Part shown: positions 43,601-51,701 of the stretch, piece after piece
How the letters are laid out: every line of letters starts with the position of its first letter
Numbering within the stretch: position 1 is the stretch's first letter
DNA from: Candidatus Poribacteria bacterium
Lineage (GTDB): Bacteria > Poribacteria > WGA-4E > WGA-3G
Assembly (NCBI GenBank): GCA_022826805.1
Contig: JAJDUH010000064.1
Coordinates: 62,001-126,000 of the forward strand
Reading direction: 5' to 3'
DNA: 64,000 bases
Position numbers and translations under genes: made by a program
Notes under the pieces: generated by a model
The model's database searches: none
Told to the model about the DNA's origin: nothing
Seen by the model: the letters and a program-made list of their open reading frames with translations, nothing else

Positions 43601-45699
43601 TAGATATTTTGGACCTCAACGACTTTGGGACGCAGTCCTTGTTGGCTGCGAAAGTCAGCGAGCGGTTGAACGTCTTGAAGAAAATTTTGATGTGTAATGA
43701 TAATATAATCGGCGGCGTTGTGGGAGCTGCGCAAATCCGATGAGGTGTCTAAGGAAATTGTCGGTTTTTGGAATTGGCTACGGGTCAGCGCGATGTATTG
43801 TATTGAAGGATCGTCTACATTCTTGGGTCGAATTTGGGTTGAGCGGAAGGGTAGGCGATAGGTGCCGGGCAGTTGATTATCAACAATAGGAGCTAAACCG
43901 ACATAACGGGTGCCGTCAATTCCATAAATTTCGATGTCCGGCGTAGAGAAATTTTCTAAGATAACATCAAAATTTGGATTTACAGCGCCTGTTTCATCTG
44001 GAGTGGGAGTGATCGCAAACGGTAGTACATCTCCCTTTGCGTGAAAATTTCGCCGATAATCGATCTGGATCCAGTTGAGCAGAATAATGTCGAGGAGTTC
44101 TTGGTCATTTCCCGGATTCATAACCCGAATGACGTTCCGCCCATTTTTCAGAAAAGATTGGGGACGTTGGGTTTGAAGTTGATATTCGATCGCGCCATTC
44201 CAACGGGCCTCGCCAAGGTTGACTTCGTCGTTTAGCCATACATCGATTTGGTGTTCCGCTTTGGATCTACCGTGCAATCCGACCTGTATCGTTGCCGGTA
44301 GTGCAGTTTCTGCGACACCAGAGAGTGTAACACCGAACGGTTTCGACGCAGGTGCGGTCAATTGTGCCCAAAACCAACTGTCATCCGGGAGTGGTGGCAG
44401 TTCTGTCACAGAAAATGAACGCTCCTGGAGCCCTTGGCTAAATTCCTGATATCTTTGGTTTTCTGTTAGATTTGCATCGGGGAATCGTCTAAAGTGATTA
44501 TCTTTTTCAAAGTGTGCACGTGTGAGAAAGTGCTGGTGTACTTCAGCGTCGCGTGTCCCTTCAAGCAATGTTCTCGTTCCCATCCGACTTCCCGGTCCAG
44601 CGTTCCATGTAAGCCAATATACATTCACATCGGAAAAAGGATTGAAATAAGAAGCATCTCCATGAAGCTGCTCTCCATAGAAAATAATTTCATCTGCTGG
44701 ATCGAGTCTTCCGTCGTTTTCACCTCGGACAAAGATTGGCACGCGTTTCCCTCTGTTTGTTAGTGCCAGTGTCCTTGGCGTGATTGTGTCTAAATTAACA
44801 CCAGCGGCTTCCAAGTCCTGCCCGGTAACTCTATACATTCCATCTTGGGTAACACCGAGCTTATAGCGCGGTGCTGTGGAAGGAATACTGGGTGCCTGTG
44901 GAAAACGAACAGTCGTAGCACGCCACTGGCGGACGTCCTGCGGATTAACCAGTAGGTTTTCAAAAATTGTATCGTAAACAGTAGATTCAAGCGTTAGCGG
45001 TCCGCGCCGCGTTAACAGGGCATCGTTCGACTGGATAAAACGGATATCAACAACAAGCCTGTGGTAGAGCCTCACCTCACGGCGAACAGCATTGTATTGG
45101 ACAGGGTTGAGTTGAATGGGAAGGACGCGGTTTTCTCGGATCCAACCGGCTTCTCTCATTTCTACGAGGTTGGTTGGAAAAAAGCGGTCTGTTTTATGGC
45201 TGTTGGCTGTTGGCTGTTGGCTGTTGGCTGCCTTTCGCGTGCTGAACTCCTTTTCAACCACTCGCACTTGAAAACTGACGTCGGCGGGTACACCGATAAC
45301 GGTCGATTGCACAGGAAGGCTCAGCACCCCCAGTGGTTGGGGAGTGAAACGGCATCCAGGAAAAGAGATAGGCTGACTTTCGACAGATCGCAACTGGTCG
45401 TTACTTCGTAATTGTTGGCTACTAACTGTTTCTGTTTCTATTTTAAAATCGGATTCAGGGATGAGGAGTTGGATTGTTACACCTTGTGAGGTTGTTTGGA
45501 CCAACTCAATCTCTCTTGGCGTTTCAATTCCTTCACGCAATGCAGCTTTGGCACGCCGATCATTTGACGGTGCTGCATCTGCTATACCAGACGGATGAAC
45601 GAAAGCGGAGAACAAAAAGGGGACTGCTTCGAGAAAGAAAAAAATAACGGCAACTACAAAGTATGCAATTGTATGAATTTTTGTCAAACGAACTGGCAT
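40612..45699 (-). CDS. Giant secreted C25-family (gingipain-like) cysteine protease
   Basis: 1695 aa with an N-terminal hydrophobic signal (IAYFVVAVIFFFLEAVPFLFSAF). The central catalytic domain shows the C25 features: ADYIIITHQNFLQDVQPLADF, FLVGDTHVD, His886 in NYIGHGGGG and Cys921 in SMTCYTASF. After it come Ig-like and CARDB-type adhesion modules. The end (NFPNPFKPGSGTHFAYYL, LKIYTITGRRIAAI, ANGVYLYKF, KVGKIAIRK) is the FlgD-like/type-IX-type sorting domain that ends in a basic stretch. It probably degrades peptides outside the cell. It is the last gene of the EutN-lipoprotein-protease cluster. Confidence 0.9.
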   Translation of the reverse strand: MPVRLTKIHTIAYFVVAVIFFFLEAVPFLFSAFVHPSGIADAAPSNDRRAKAALREGIETPREIELVQTTSQGVTIQLLIPESDFKIETETVSSQQLRSNDQLRSVESQPISFPGCRFTPQPLGVLSLPVQSTVIGVPADVSFQVRVVEKEFSTRKAANSQQPTANSHKTDRFFPTNLVEMREAGWIRENRVLPIQLNPVQYNAVRREVRLYHRLVVDIRFIQSNDALLTRRGPLTLESTVYDTIFENLLVNPQDVRQWRATTVRFPQAPSIPSTAPRYKLGVTQDGMYRVTGQDLEAAGVNLDTITPRTLALTNRGKRVPIFVRGENDGRLDPADEIIFYGEQLHGDASYFNPFSDVNVYWLTWNAGPGSRMGTRTLLEGTRDAEVHQHFLTRAHFEKDNHFRRFPDANLTENQRYQEFSQGLQERSFSVTELPPLPDDSWFWAQLTAPASKPFGVTLSGVAETALPATIQVGLHGRSKAEHQIDVWLNDEVNLGEARWNGAIEYQLQTQRPQSFLKNGRNVIRVMNPGNDQELLDIILLNWIQIDYRRNFHAKGDVLPFAITPTPDETGAVNPNFDVILENFSTPDIEIYGIDGTRYVGLAPIVDNQLPGTYRLPFRSTQIRPKNVDDPSIQYIALTRSQFQKPTISLDTSSDLRSSHNAADYIIITHQNFLQDVQPLADFRSQQGLRPKVVEVQNIYDEFNHGILDPNAIREFLSYAYHNWQPPAPTYVFLVGDTHVDLKNQANFVPTIQVQIPGYGSTATDHQFVTFRGTDSFPDMLIGRMPANNRVDVRIFVERAINYETTSPVGPWHKRLLMLAGSDIRFHSQTDRLISTNQLAGKYETERIYAPYTDEQTFDDRIRSPIARRVIDGFNDGASLVNYIGHGGGGIWSSSRMLDFEDPEQNLTNISQLPLVLSMTCYTASFDSSKNSLAEELLRSENGGAIAVIGATSIGLLQGDYLLNREIFDVIFEQYTENVGAILAEAKTQFLINAPGYLDLAEVFTLFGDPATRLKLPNKQMQVTVEVGTSRAQETLLTVSGTLPDRTFSGNAEVAVVPTIEHNIRSAEVPEDIPPERENVDVVNGRFTAQIQIPTRAEFDVGDVQVYAWNAEEDLIGHTAYNVLSRYVDNVRIAPYPVKPHQPVYLYTEVLDENEIDALTLFWSWDAYEFFTIPVSRQRGTTYRSEQPIPGYPEGDLIDYYLEVKLRGGRTLQTEIVTYRFGPLASEIDLIPLNQTIAWSATPPFMLSAQVRNIGSKPVQNVPVRFFVESVSSETEISGRSTTTVPTLEELQNATPIGSLQILSEILPDSQVMASVPWQPAPGDYLVTIYVDPPSAELPRGNILERREQNNSAEKRFAGNRFVLTPETLDQPIQSPDGIFKVTVPPGNLQASTVLTYSEETLTITNQPDIAAISTSVPQVTYQLDLGEQIDLVANVTFLKGTTDDAHVYRRDDDNGNWVRVGKETAGDGTVSAEVKLPGTFALLSHSDSSPPALDLTFEHQGFVDGDYVSDTPVISARIEDANGVDSRSEHIILTKNGQRVSEDEYIIAASPTNNNVLLVTYTPILEPGEYNIRLQAQDANGNVSDTERNATVAGEFEIANIANFPNPFKPGSGTHFAYYLTESADEVSLKIYTITGRRIAAIDTLDASVSYNEFHYDGYDADGAPLANGVYLYKFTAQKGDIRKQKVGKIAIRK
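45197..45230. repeat. TGGCTGT heptamer array inside the C25 protease gene
   Basis: Nearly five back-to-back copies of TGGCTGT run from 45197 to 45230 within the coding frame, translating on the minus strand as KAANSQQPTANSHK. It resembles the TTGGC-type heptamer repeats seen between genes here and the STRR repeats known in cyanobacteria. Confidence 0.75.
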
Positions 45700-45860
45700 T
45701 AAAGACTAACTCCACTATAGTTGTCGGTTATCAGTTTTCAGTTAAGAGTCGAAAAGTTGCGCCCACAAGGCTCCTGGGATTCGGAGATCATTTTTAACGA
45801 AGAACTGAACAGCTCTATTGTTACAAACCAACTTCTTAACCGACGACCGATAACCGATGA
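45700..45860. repeat. Dispersed GGTTATCAGTT repeat between operon genes
   Basis: The 161-base gap carries CGGTTATCAGTTTTCAGTTAAGAG near 45724 and CTTAACCGACGACCGATAACCGATGAC near 45835, forming imperfect inverted arms. The same vocabulary fills 53858-53943 and, degenerately, 52488-52606 and 47085-47150. No gene. Confidence 0.55.
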
Positions 45861-46448
45861 CTAATTGGCGAGATGATAGACTTCTATCTCCCGAATTTGA
45901 GCGATCGCCGGTTGCATGACGCGGTAGTGTGGGTAATAGAAGCCAGCAAGGGTTGTCCGCCGATCAACCACCCTATCCCCGGGTTCCGTGACGACCTTGT
46001 TTATGATTACGTCATCAACCGTTCGAGTGACAGCGATTCGGATCATCTGGGTCTGAAAGTTTAATCTATCGAACACAAATTGGGCTTGTGCGCGCTCTTC
46101 GCCAACATTGCGTCGCTGAATAATAGTATCAAAAGTTTCCCATTTTTCAGTCTCACTGTCCAAGTATTGCATCTCAAACCGGAAAAGGTTTCCATTGTGA
46201 ACAACAATTTTCCGTACCGGATGGATCTCAGCGAACCGAATAATAAAGTTTCGCTCATTTGTCGCTGGAAGTGTTGCGAGGGTTTGGAGATTTCCGTCAT
46301 TCATACCGGGATGATTTGACTCTGTGCCGTAGGTGGCTTGTGCAATGTTTTGGCTGTATTGTGTTGACAACACTTGTGCCACTTTACAAGCACTAAAGTG
46401 TAAGCAACCAAGTAAGAGACAGCCGAAAAGTGTAATAACGCCTTTCAT
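45861..46448 (-). CDS. Lipoprotein, discoidin-like fold possible
   Basis: 195 aa with a lipoprotein signal (MKGVITLFGCLLLGCLHFSAC; the lipobox FSA-C is the best fit). The mature part has a strand pattern reminiscent of F5/8-type C (discoidin) domains: NHPGMNDGNLQTLATLPAT, NFIIRFAEIHPVRKIVVHNG, FEMQYLDSETEKWETFDT, IRIAVTRTVDD and IREIEVYHLAN at the end. Its start overlaps the stop of the EutN-like gene by 4 bases (ATGA), so it is translated with it. It may bind glycans at the outer membrane; this is inference from fold impression. Confidence 0.65.
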   Translation of the reverse strand: MKGVITLFGCLLLGCLHFSACKVAQVLSTQYSQNIAQATYGTESNHPGMNDGNLQTLATLPATNERNFIIRFAEIHPVRKIVVHNGNLFRFEMQYLDSETEKWETFDTIIQRRNVGEERAQAQFVFDRLNFQTQMIRIAVTRTVDDVIINKVVTEPGDRVVDRRTTLAGFYYPHYRVMQPAIAQIREIEVYHLAN

Positions 46449-46732
46449 GCTTCTTCCTCCTGAGCTACCATATCGAAATGGTCTACAATGCCCATAATGA
46501 GTTCACGGATCGGGGCATCCTCAACGCCGAAAACTTCTTGTGCAACGCCGGGACCTGCGCCGACAATCACGGTGTCTCCCTCACCTGCCCCGACATAGTC
46601 AACAGCAATTGTTGGGGTGCGAACAAGTTGAGATTTTACACTCAACGGCTGGATGAGCAGCAATGTTAGGTTCTGATACGCGGGATGTTTTATGACTGAA
46701 ACGGCTTTGCCGATGACTTTGGCAAGGTACAT
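46445..46732 (-). CDS. EutN/CcmL-family (microcompartment vertex) protein 1
   Basis: 95 aa. The sequence fits the EutN/CcmL fold: MYLAKVIGKAVSVIKHPAYQ, LLLIQPL, TIAVDYVGAGEGDTVIVGAG and IMGIVDHFDMV. Family members form pentamers that cap the vertices of bacterial microcompartments such as carboxysomes, Pdu or Eut shells. A second paralogue lies 6 bases upstream. I see no BMC-H shell hexamer or enzyme of a known microcompartment in the window, so the pair is orphaned here. The stop overlaps the downstream lipoprotein start by 4 bases. Confidence 0.88.
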   Translation of the reverse strand: MYLAKVIGKAVSVIKHPAYQNLTLLLIQPLSVKSQLVRTPTIAVDYVGAGEGDTVIVGAGPGVAQEVFGVEDAPIRELIMGIVDHFDMVAQEEEA

Positions 46733-46738
46733 ATTTTA

Positions 46739-47044
46739 TCAATCCTTTCCCGTTTCTGTTGAAGCGTTTGCTTCCTCAAGCAGCGTGAGTGAATCGACGA
46801 TTCCTACAATGGCGACATCAACGGGCATCCGTTTTCCGGGTATAACGCTTACAGCATCGCCTCCAGTAACGATATAGACGATTTCATTGACTCCCGCATC
46901 GTGTAAGGTATCAACTGCTACGAGCGGTTCAGAAATAGGTTCGTATTTCTCGTCCAGAGGTTGTACCAGCAAAAGACGTGTGCCTTCTAAGCTTGGATCT
47001 TTTCGGGTGGCGACGACAGTTCCAATGACTTTTCCTAAATCCAT
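46739..47044 (-). CDS. EutN/CcmL-family (microcompartment vertex) protein 2
   Basis: 101 aa, paralogue of the preceding gene: MDLGKVIGTVVATRKDPSLE, LLLVQPLDEKYEP, LVAVDTLHDAGVNEIVYIV and VAIVGIVDSLTLL. The region before the final strand (GGDAVSVIPGKRMPVDV) corresponds to the family's pore-facing loop. It is the first gene of the EutN-EutN-lipoprotein-protease group and follows the NtrC-type regulator after a 181-base repeat-containing gap. The partner shell proteins must be encoded elsewhere or are absent. Confidence 0.88.
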   Translation of the reverse strand: MDLGKVIGTVVATRKDPSLEGTRLLLVQPLDEKYEPISEPLVAVDTLHDAGVNEIVYIVTGGDAVSVIPGKRMPVDVAIVGIVDSLTLLEEANASTETGKD

Positions 47045-47225
47045 TAGTTTTATCTTTCCTTGTTGTCCTTCGATTTATTTGTTGGCTGTCGGCAGTCAGT
47101 ACGGGTTGCTGACGCAACCCTTTCAGCAGTTAGTAGCTGTTTGTGGCATGCAAAATGTATATGTAAAATTGTCATACATCGAAACCAAAAACGAACAGAG
47201 AAACGATCTAACAACTAACAGCCAT

Positions 47226-48644
47226 TCACGAAACAAGCTTATACTCAACGAGTTTTGTATGGAGTGTGTTTCGGTTAATCCCAAGGATGTCTGCTGCCTT
47301 ACTTCGGTTTCCGTTAGTGTGTTCAAGTACAATTTTAAAGAGTGGTTTCTCAAAGATGGCACGAATTTCGGCGTAAAGTTCACCGGGCGGTGCCTCGGAT
47401 TCCATGTGTTGCTCCATATATGCCTGAAGCAGCGCGTAAATCTGCGTATCAAGATTTCCTTGCTGACCGAGCAAACTGGGTTGATTTAGAATTGGGTCGA
47501 AATGCTCTGGCAGCAGCATCTGTCCTGAACACATAACGAGTGCGCGCTTGATGGCATTTTCCAATTCACGTACGTTGCCGGGCCACTCATAAGCAGTAAG
47601 CAGTTTGACCACTTCCGTGGAGATGCGTATTTCGGATAGTTGGTATTCCTCGACGAAGCGGTGTGTAAACAAATCTATGAGTTCTGGGATGTCCTCTTTG
47701 CGTTCTCGGAGCGGTGGCAACGAGATAGGGATGACGTTGAGACGGTAGTAAAGATCTTCTCTGAAAGATTTTTGTGCAATTGCCGTTTCAAGCAGACGAT
47801 TGGTTGCGGCGATGATTCGCACATCAACAGAATGGGTTTCGGTGCCTCCCATCGGTTCTACTTCTCGCTCCTGTAGCACGCGGAGGAGTTTCATCTGGAC
47901 TTCAATTGGTAATTCTCCGATCTCATCAAGGAAGATCGTGCCGCTGTCTGCCTGCTGGAATTTTCCTGTTCTTGCGGTGTGTGCATCGGTGTACGCACCT
48001 TTGACGTGTCCAAAGAGTGCACTTTCGATAAGGCTGGAGGGCATGGCACCACAATCGACAACGACGAACGGATTGTGCGAACGATGGCTGTTCTGATGAA
48101 TTAATTGGGCGACAAGTTCCTTACCTGTGCCGCTTTCACCTAAAACGAGAACGGTTTCGTCACTAACGGCGGCACGTCCGATCTTAAGGTAAACCTCTTG
48201 CATAGCGGGACTCTGTCCAACCATTCTACCCTGCCTATCGACATCTGGCAGGACAGACGTTTTGACGTTCTTTGTTTGGGTCGTGGCGGCGGCAGCGCGC
48301 GACACGAGGTCCAGGAGTTGTCTCTGGTCAATCGGCTTAGTGAGGTACCAATACGCACGTTGCTTCGCCGCGTCAATGGCGGTTTGGGTCGTGCCGTGTG
48401 CTGTGATTATAATGATCGAGGCGGTATTATTGTATTTCTGGATTTCTTCAATTAACTCAAGTCCGTTGGCATCGCCTAACCAAATATCGAGCAGAATGAC
48501 ATCAATATCTGCGCTTTTGACAGACGCCAAGGTTTCTCTCCCATTCCGCGCTTTAAGGGTATCATATCCTGCCTTTTCAAGGGTAGCGGCGAGTATGTGT
48601 CGCAGACTATCATCATCGTCAGCGATAAGCACTAAATTTGACAT
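47226..48644 (-). CDS. NtrC-family response regulator with altered GAFTGA loop
   Basis: 472 aa from the ATG at 48644, the first start that opens directly on the receiver domain (MSNLVLIADDDDS). Asp53 in ILLDIWLGD is the phospho-acceptor, with TAHG and YWYLTKPI as later receiver landmarks. The AAA+ domain has Walker A GESGTGKE and Walker B GTIFLDEIGEL. The sigma-54 contact loop reads GAYTDA where NtrC has GAFTGA. The C-terminal Fis-type HTH is NRSKAADILGINRNTLHTKL. It partners the histidine kinase 50 bases upstream. The altered loop questions whether it acts with sigma-54 in the standard way. Confidence 0.92.
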   Translation of the reverse strand: MSNLVLIADDDDSLRHILAATLEKAGYDTLKARNGRETLASVKSADIDVILLDIWLGDANGLELIEEIQKYNNTASIIIITAHGTTQTAIDAAKQRAYWYLTKPIDQRQLLDLVSRAAAATTQTKNVKTSVLPDVDRQGRMVGQSPAMQEVYLKIGRAAVSDETVLVLGESGTGKELVAQLIHQNSHRSHNPFVVVDCGAMPSSLIESALFGHVKGAYTDAHTARTGKFQQADSGTIFLDEIGELPIEVQMKLLRVLQEREVEPMGGTETHSVDVRIIAATNRLLETAIAQKSFREDLYYRLNVIPISLPPLRERKEDIPELIDLFTHRFVEEYQLSEIRISTEVVKLLTAYEWPGNVRELENAIKRALVMCSGQMLLPEHFDPILNQPSLLGQQGNLDTQIYALLQAYMEQHMESEAPPGELYAEIRAIFEKPLFKIVLEHTNGNRSKAADILGINRNTLHTKLVEYKLVS

Positions 48645-48694
48645 AATTGTTCTCTTCCATTGCGTTATGCGCACATAAAGCGCGTCTACAGGCA

Positions 48695-50281
48695 TTAATC
48701 CACGGGTAGGGATACGATAAAGGCTGTGCCTACTTCGAGGTCGGCATCAATTTCAATGCTGCCTTGGTGTTCAGCGAGAATTTTTTGGCTAATATAAAGT
48801 CCAAGCCCTGTTCCCTTCTGTTTAGTGGTATAAAACGGATCAAAGAGCATTGGTACATCTTCTGGTAGAATCCCCGGGCCATCATCCTGGACCCGTACAT
48901 GGACGACTCCCGCTTCTGGTTGGTATTCTGTCTGAACTGTCAGTGTGCCTTCTGTATCCATCGCCTCAATAGCATTGTAAAATAGGTTGAGGAGAACTTG
49001 CGTTATTCCGTCTTCGTTTAGATTGAAGTGTGGACAATCGTTGTCATATTGGGTGACAATCGTGATAGCACGATGTTCTAATTCGGGACGGCAGATAGCG
49101 AGACTATTGTCGAGCAGTTGATGGAGGTTGGTGTATTTTTCGGCTTGCATTGCGGGTTTGCTGAAAGCGAGTAACTGCTCAATGAACCGGTTCAGCCGGT
49201 CGACCTCTTTGATAATGATTGCGGTGTATTCTTTAATTTCATTTTGAGAGAGTTGTATTTTTTCGGAATATGCCTCGACAGGCACCCTCGATTCAGTTGG
49301 ATCGGTGTGTTGCAGCAGTTGCGTACCAAGTCGAATACTACCCAAAGGATTCCTCACCTCGTGTGCTATGGTTCGGACTAACCTACCGAGTGTTGCCATC
49401 CGTTCTGATTCGACGAGAGCGTCAATTGTCTGCTGAATTTTGACGCGTTGCGCGATAGTTGAGGCAATAATTGTCAGAAGTCGCCGATCATCCTCTGCTG
49501 AGAACTCATCTGATGCCTTGTCAATCGTTAGCGTGCCGATGACCTGCTCCTCTACAATAACAGGGATACACCAGAAAGCGATTATATCTTTTGATTCGAC
49601 CCGCTCTGGTTCAAAGAGTTTAACATAATCTCGCGGACTCCGAGTTTGTGGTACACCGATCGCTTTACCGGATGCAAGCACCTGTTTTTGAATGTCTTCC
49701 ATCTGATCGTCAGTCCCTCTTTTCATCTCAGCCGGTGTGAGCCCCAAGACAGCTTCTACCGAAGTAACGACGATTCCATTTTCATAAAGATGCAAAGCAC
49801 CACGGTAGATGCCGAGTCGCTTGGAAAGAATCTCAATGATACGGTGAAACAGGCCCTCCAATTCAAGATTGGCATTTGCTGCTTGGCTCACCTCGAAAAG
49901 CGTAGAAATGTCCCGTATCTGTTTTTCCAAATTCGCGTTGACACTGTGTATTTCCTCTATCTCTTCGACACCGCTACGCCGCTGGGTCTGGAATTGACGA
50001 ATGACACGGATGACCCCGAACACAAGGAACGGATAAAGAAGTGCTATGATGATACTTTCCGTTTGCGTTGGATAGCGGAAAACGTAAACCCAATTGGCTA
50101 CCGCTGTAATGCCAAACAGGATGTTTTGCTCTCGGGGTCGAGCGTATATAACAGCGAGAATCATCACGCCGTAATAACAGTGGCTCGCTGCGGTATAATA
50201 TTCCTGCATCTGAAATAGGTGCGTTCCCACATTGATGAGCAGGACAAAAAGGGCAAGAAAAAAAGTTAGCATTTTTTTCAA
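48695..50281 (-). CDS. Membrane histidine kinase with GAF domain
   Basis: 528 aa. Residues 1-100 contain three or four membrane segments (LTFFLALFVLLINVG, YYGVMILAVIYA, SIIIALLYPFLVFGVI). About 145-290 is a GAF domain. The dimerisation/phospho-accepting helix carries the H-box TIAHEVRNPLGS near residue 311. The ATPase domain has N-box LFYNAIEAMD, G1 VQDDGPGIL, F-box FDPFYTTKQ and G2 GTGLGLYIS. It is the cognate partner of the NtrC-type regulator that follows. It lies 6 bases after hisH, an unexpected neighbour. Confidence 0.93.
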   Translation of the reverse strand: MKKMLTFFLALFVLLINVGTHLFQMQEYYTAASHCYYGVMILAVIYARPREQNILFGITAVANWVYVFRYPTQTESIIIALLYPFLVFGVIRVIRQFQTQRRSGVEEIEEIHSVNANLEKQIRDISTLFEVSQAANANLELEGLFHRIIEILSKRLGIYRGALHLYENGIVVTSVEAVLGLTPAEMKRGTDDQMEDIQKQVLASGKAIGVPQTRSPRDYVKLFEPERVESKDIIAFWCIPVIVEEQVIGTLTIDKASDEFSAEDDRRLLTIIASTIAQRVKIQQTIDALVESERMATLGRLVRTIAHEVRNPLGSIRLGTQLLQHTDPTESRVPVEAYSEKIQLSQNEIKEYTAIIIKEVDRLNRFIEQLLAFSKPAMQAEKYTNLHQLLDNSLAICRPELEHRAITIVTQYDNDCPHFNLNEDGITQVLLNLFYNAIEAMDTEGTLTVQTEYQPEAGVVHVRVQDDGPGILPEDVPMLFDPFYTTKQKGTGLGLYISQKILAEHQGSIEIDADLEVGTAFIVSLPVD

Positions 50282-50287
50282 TGGTTA

Positions 50288-50902
50288 TTAAAGCGTTAGA
50301 AAATTGTTGAGCATTTTTAGCCCGACCCGTCCACTCTTTTCAAGGTGGAACTGTGTTGCGATAAGATTGTTGTGTGCGACTGCACTACAGAATTCAAACC
50401 CATACGTCGTTTTTCCGATAACAATATCCTGCATCTCTGGCACAGGATAATAAGAATTAACAAAATAGAAGTGTGCCGGGTTCGGAACGCCTTTAAAAAT
50501 TGGATGTGATTGTGTTTGGTAAACTTCGTTCCATCCGATCTGTGGTACCTTTAAGGTTTCGGTGTTCATTTCTGTCATCGGATATTTCTTTACATATCCG
50601 GGGAGGAGACCCAAGCATTCGGCATCCTCCTCCTCGCTGTGTGCGAAGAGTATCTGGATACCGATGCAGATACCGAGCATCGGTTTACCGGAGCGGTAGA
50701 AGTCGATTAAAACTTCATCAAGTCGGCGCTTCTGTAATGTCTCCATTGTGGCTTTTGCAGCACCTACGCCAGGGAAGATAACGCGTTCAGCAGCGGCTAT
50801 CGTTTCTGGAGCGAACGTAATCTGGTTTTCGTAGCCGAGGTGCGTCAAAGCACGTGCAACGCTGGTAAGGTTCCCTGCTTCGTAATCTATAATTGCAATC
50901 AT
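50288..50902 (-). CDS. hisH: Imidazole glycerol phosphate synthase subunit HisH
   Basis: 204 aa, starting at the ATG at 50902 that gives MIAIIDYEAGNLTSV, the usual N-terminus; the open frame continues further upstream but reads as non-coding. The glutaminase triad is seen: Cys in GICIGIQILF and His/Glu in ATQFHLEKSG. HisH releases ammonia from glutamine for HisF in histidine synthesis. No hisF or other his gene is in the window. The gene is directly followed by the histidine kinase-regulator pair, so it may be transcribed together with them. Confidence 0.93.
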   Translation of the reverse strand: MIAIIDYEAGNLTSVARALTHLGYENQITFAPETIAAAERVIFPGVGAAKATMETLQKRRLDEVLIDFYRSGKPMLGICIGIQILFAHSEEEDAECLGLLPGYVKKYPMTEMNTETLKVPQIGWNEVYQTQSHPIFKGVPNPAHFYFVNSYYPVPEMQDIVIGKTTYGFEFCSAVAHNNLIATQFHLEKSGRVGLKMLNNFLTL

Positions 50903-50999
50903 CGTTCTGTTGTTTATCAAATTCTTTAGTGTCAAAACCCCAAGATAAACCTTTAGGGCGGGGATGTAGACCCTGTCTTTGTTTACATAAAAAATAAAC

Positions 51000-51028
51000 T
51001 TGATTTTCACCTCAAATTGTGCTATAAT
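51000..51028 (+). promoter_or_regulatory. Strong promoter ahead of the tnpB remnant
   Basis: TTGATT (51000-51005), 17-base spacer, TATAAT (51023-51028). The spacer contains CAAATTGTGC, the core of the dispersed repeat at 10092, 10269 and 39952. It probably served the insertion-sequence gene. Confidence 0.6.
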
Positions 51029-51043
51029 AATAGGTATCAAGTT

Positions 51044-51084
51044 GGCAGACATATCCAGCGTTGTCGCAAGGCAACGTGTCTGCC
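51044..51084 (+). repeat. Two-stem hairpin in the left part of the IS605-type element
   Basis: GGCAGACA (51044-51051) pairs with TGTCTGCC (51077-51084), and CGTTG (51059-51063) with CAACG (51072-51076). IS200/IS605 elements carry subterminal imperfect palindromes, and this structure lies just upstream of the truncated tnpB frame. Another C/G stem (AACCCC...GGGCGGGG) occurs at 50937-50963 and may mark the element's left edge. Confidence 0.5.
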
Positions 51085-51126
51085 TACCCACTGGATAGGG
51101 GTCAAAGACTTGATACTTGATATACC

Positions 51127-51669
51127 ATGCGAAACACGACACATAAACTTTTTCACGATAAGACGTTGCGTCACTTGCACAATGTTGCGCGTATCCATAA
51201 GAAAACTGCGAATCAAAGATCAGACCATCATTGGAAACTATCAATAGACCTTTGCCGTCAGTTTGATATAATGTTCTTTGAAGACCTGAACCTTGAGGGC
51301 ACGAAACGCCTTTGGGGCAAACAGGTGTCTGACCTTGCCTTTGGTGAGTTTCTTGAAAAACTCAAGTGGCAATCAAAGAAACGGATACGCTCCGTCCTCA
51401 AAGTTGACAAATGGTCGCCTACGGCAAAATGCTGTTGTGTTTGTGCCTTCCATAATAAAGACCTTACACTCGCAGATCGTTCTTGGGAATGTCCTGAATG
51501 TCATACACATTTAGACCGAGACGAGAACGCTGCAATAAATATTCTCAAGGAAGGAGTAGCTTCCTTTGGGTTAGGCGTTGTAAGACCTATCGTTTTGTTT
51601 AACAAGATTGTAGGCTACTCCGTTGAAGCGTTCAGTTCGCTTCTGAATTCCACAAGGGCTTCTGCATAA
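51127..51669 (+). pseudogene. tnpB: tnpB (IS605 OrfB) remnant lacking the RuvC-I half
   Basis: 180 residues corresponding to the C-terminal half of TnpB. Recognised parts are ARIHKKTANQRSDHHWKLS, the RuvC-II glutamate in MFFEDLNLEG, the zinc ribbon CCVCAFHN...WECPECHTH and the RuvC-III aspartate in LDRDENAAINIL. Full TnpB has about 350-400 residues. The N-terminal region with the first catalytic Asp (RuvC-I) is missing, so the nuclease is dead. The first dozen residues (MRNTTHKLFHDK) may be a left-over N-terminus joined by an internal deletion. No tnpA is nearby. Confidence 0.8.
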
Positions 51670-51701
51670 TGATTGCAGAAGCCTCACCCTTTAGGGTGAG
51701 G
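51658..51701 (+). repeat. Tandem hairpins at the right end of the IS605-type element
   Basis: GCTTCTGCA (51658-51666) with TGCAGAAGC (51674-51682), then CCTCACCCT (51682-51690) with AGGGTGAGG (51693-51701). Both stems are perfect. The first overlaps the tnpB stop codon. Such structures mark the right end of IS605-type elements and the 3' end of the associated omega RNA in intact copies. Confidence 0.65.

Noticed and set aside
40612..45699. Type IX secretion substrate called outright
   Set aside because: The C-terminal domain looks like a FlgD-like/type-IX sorting domain, but no Por genes are in the window, so only the resemblance is stated.
50903..51244. Long N-terminal extension of the hisH frame
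   Set aside because: The added residues cover the left part of the IS605-type element and its promoter; HisH begins canonically at 50902.
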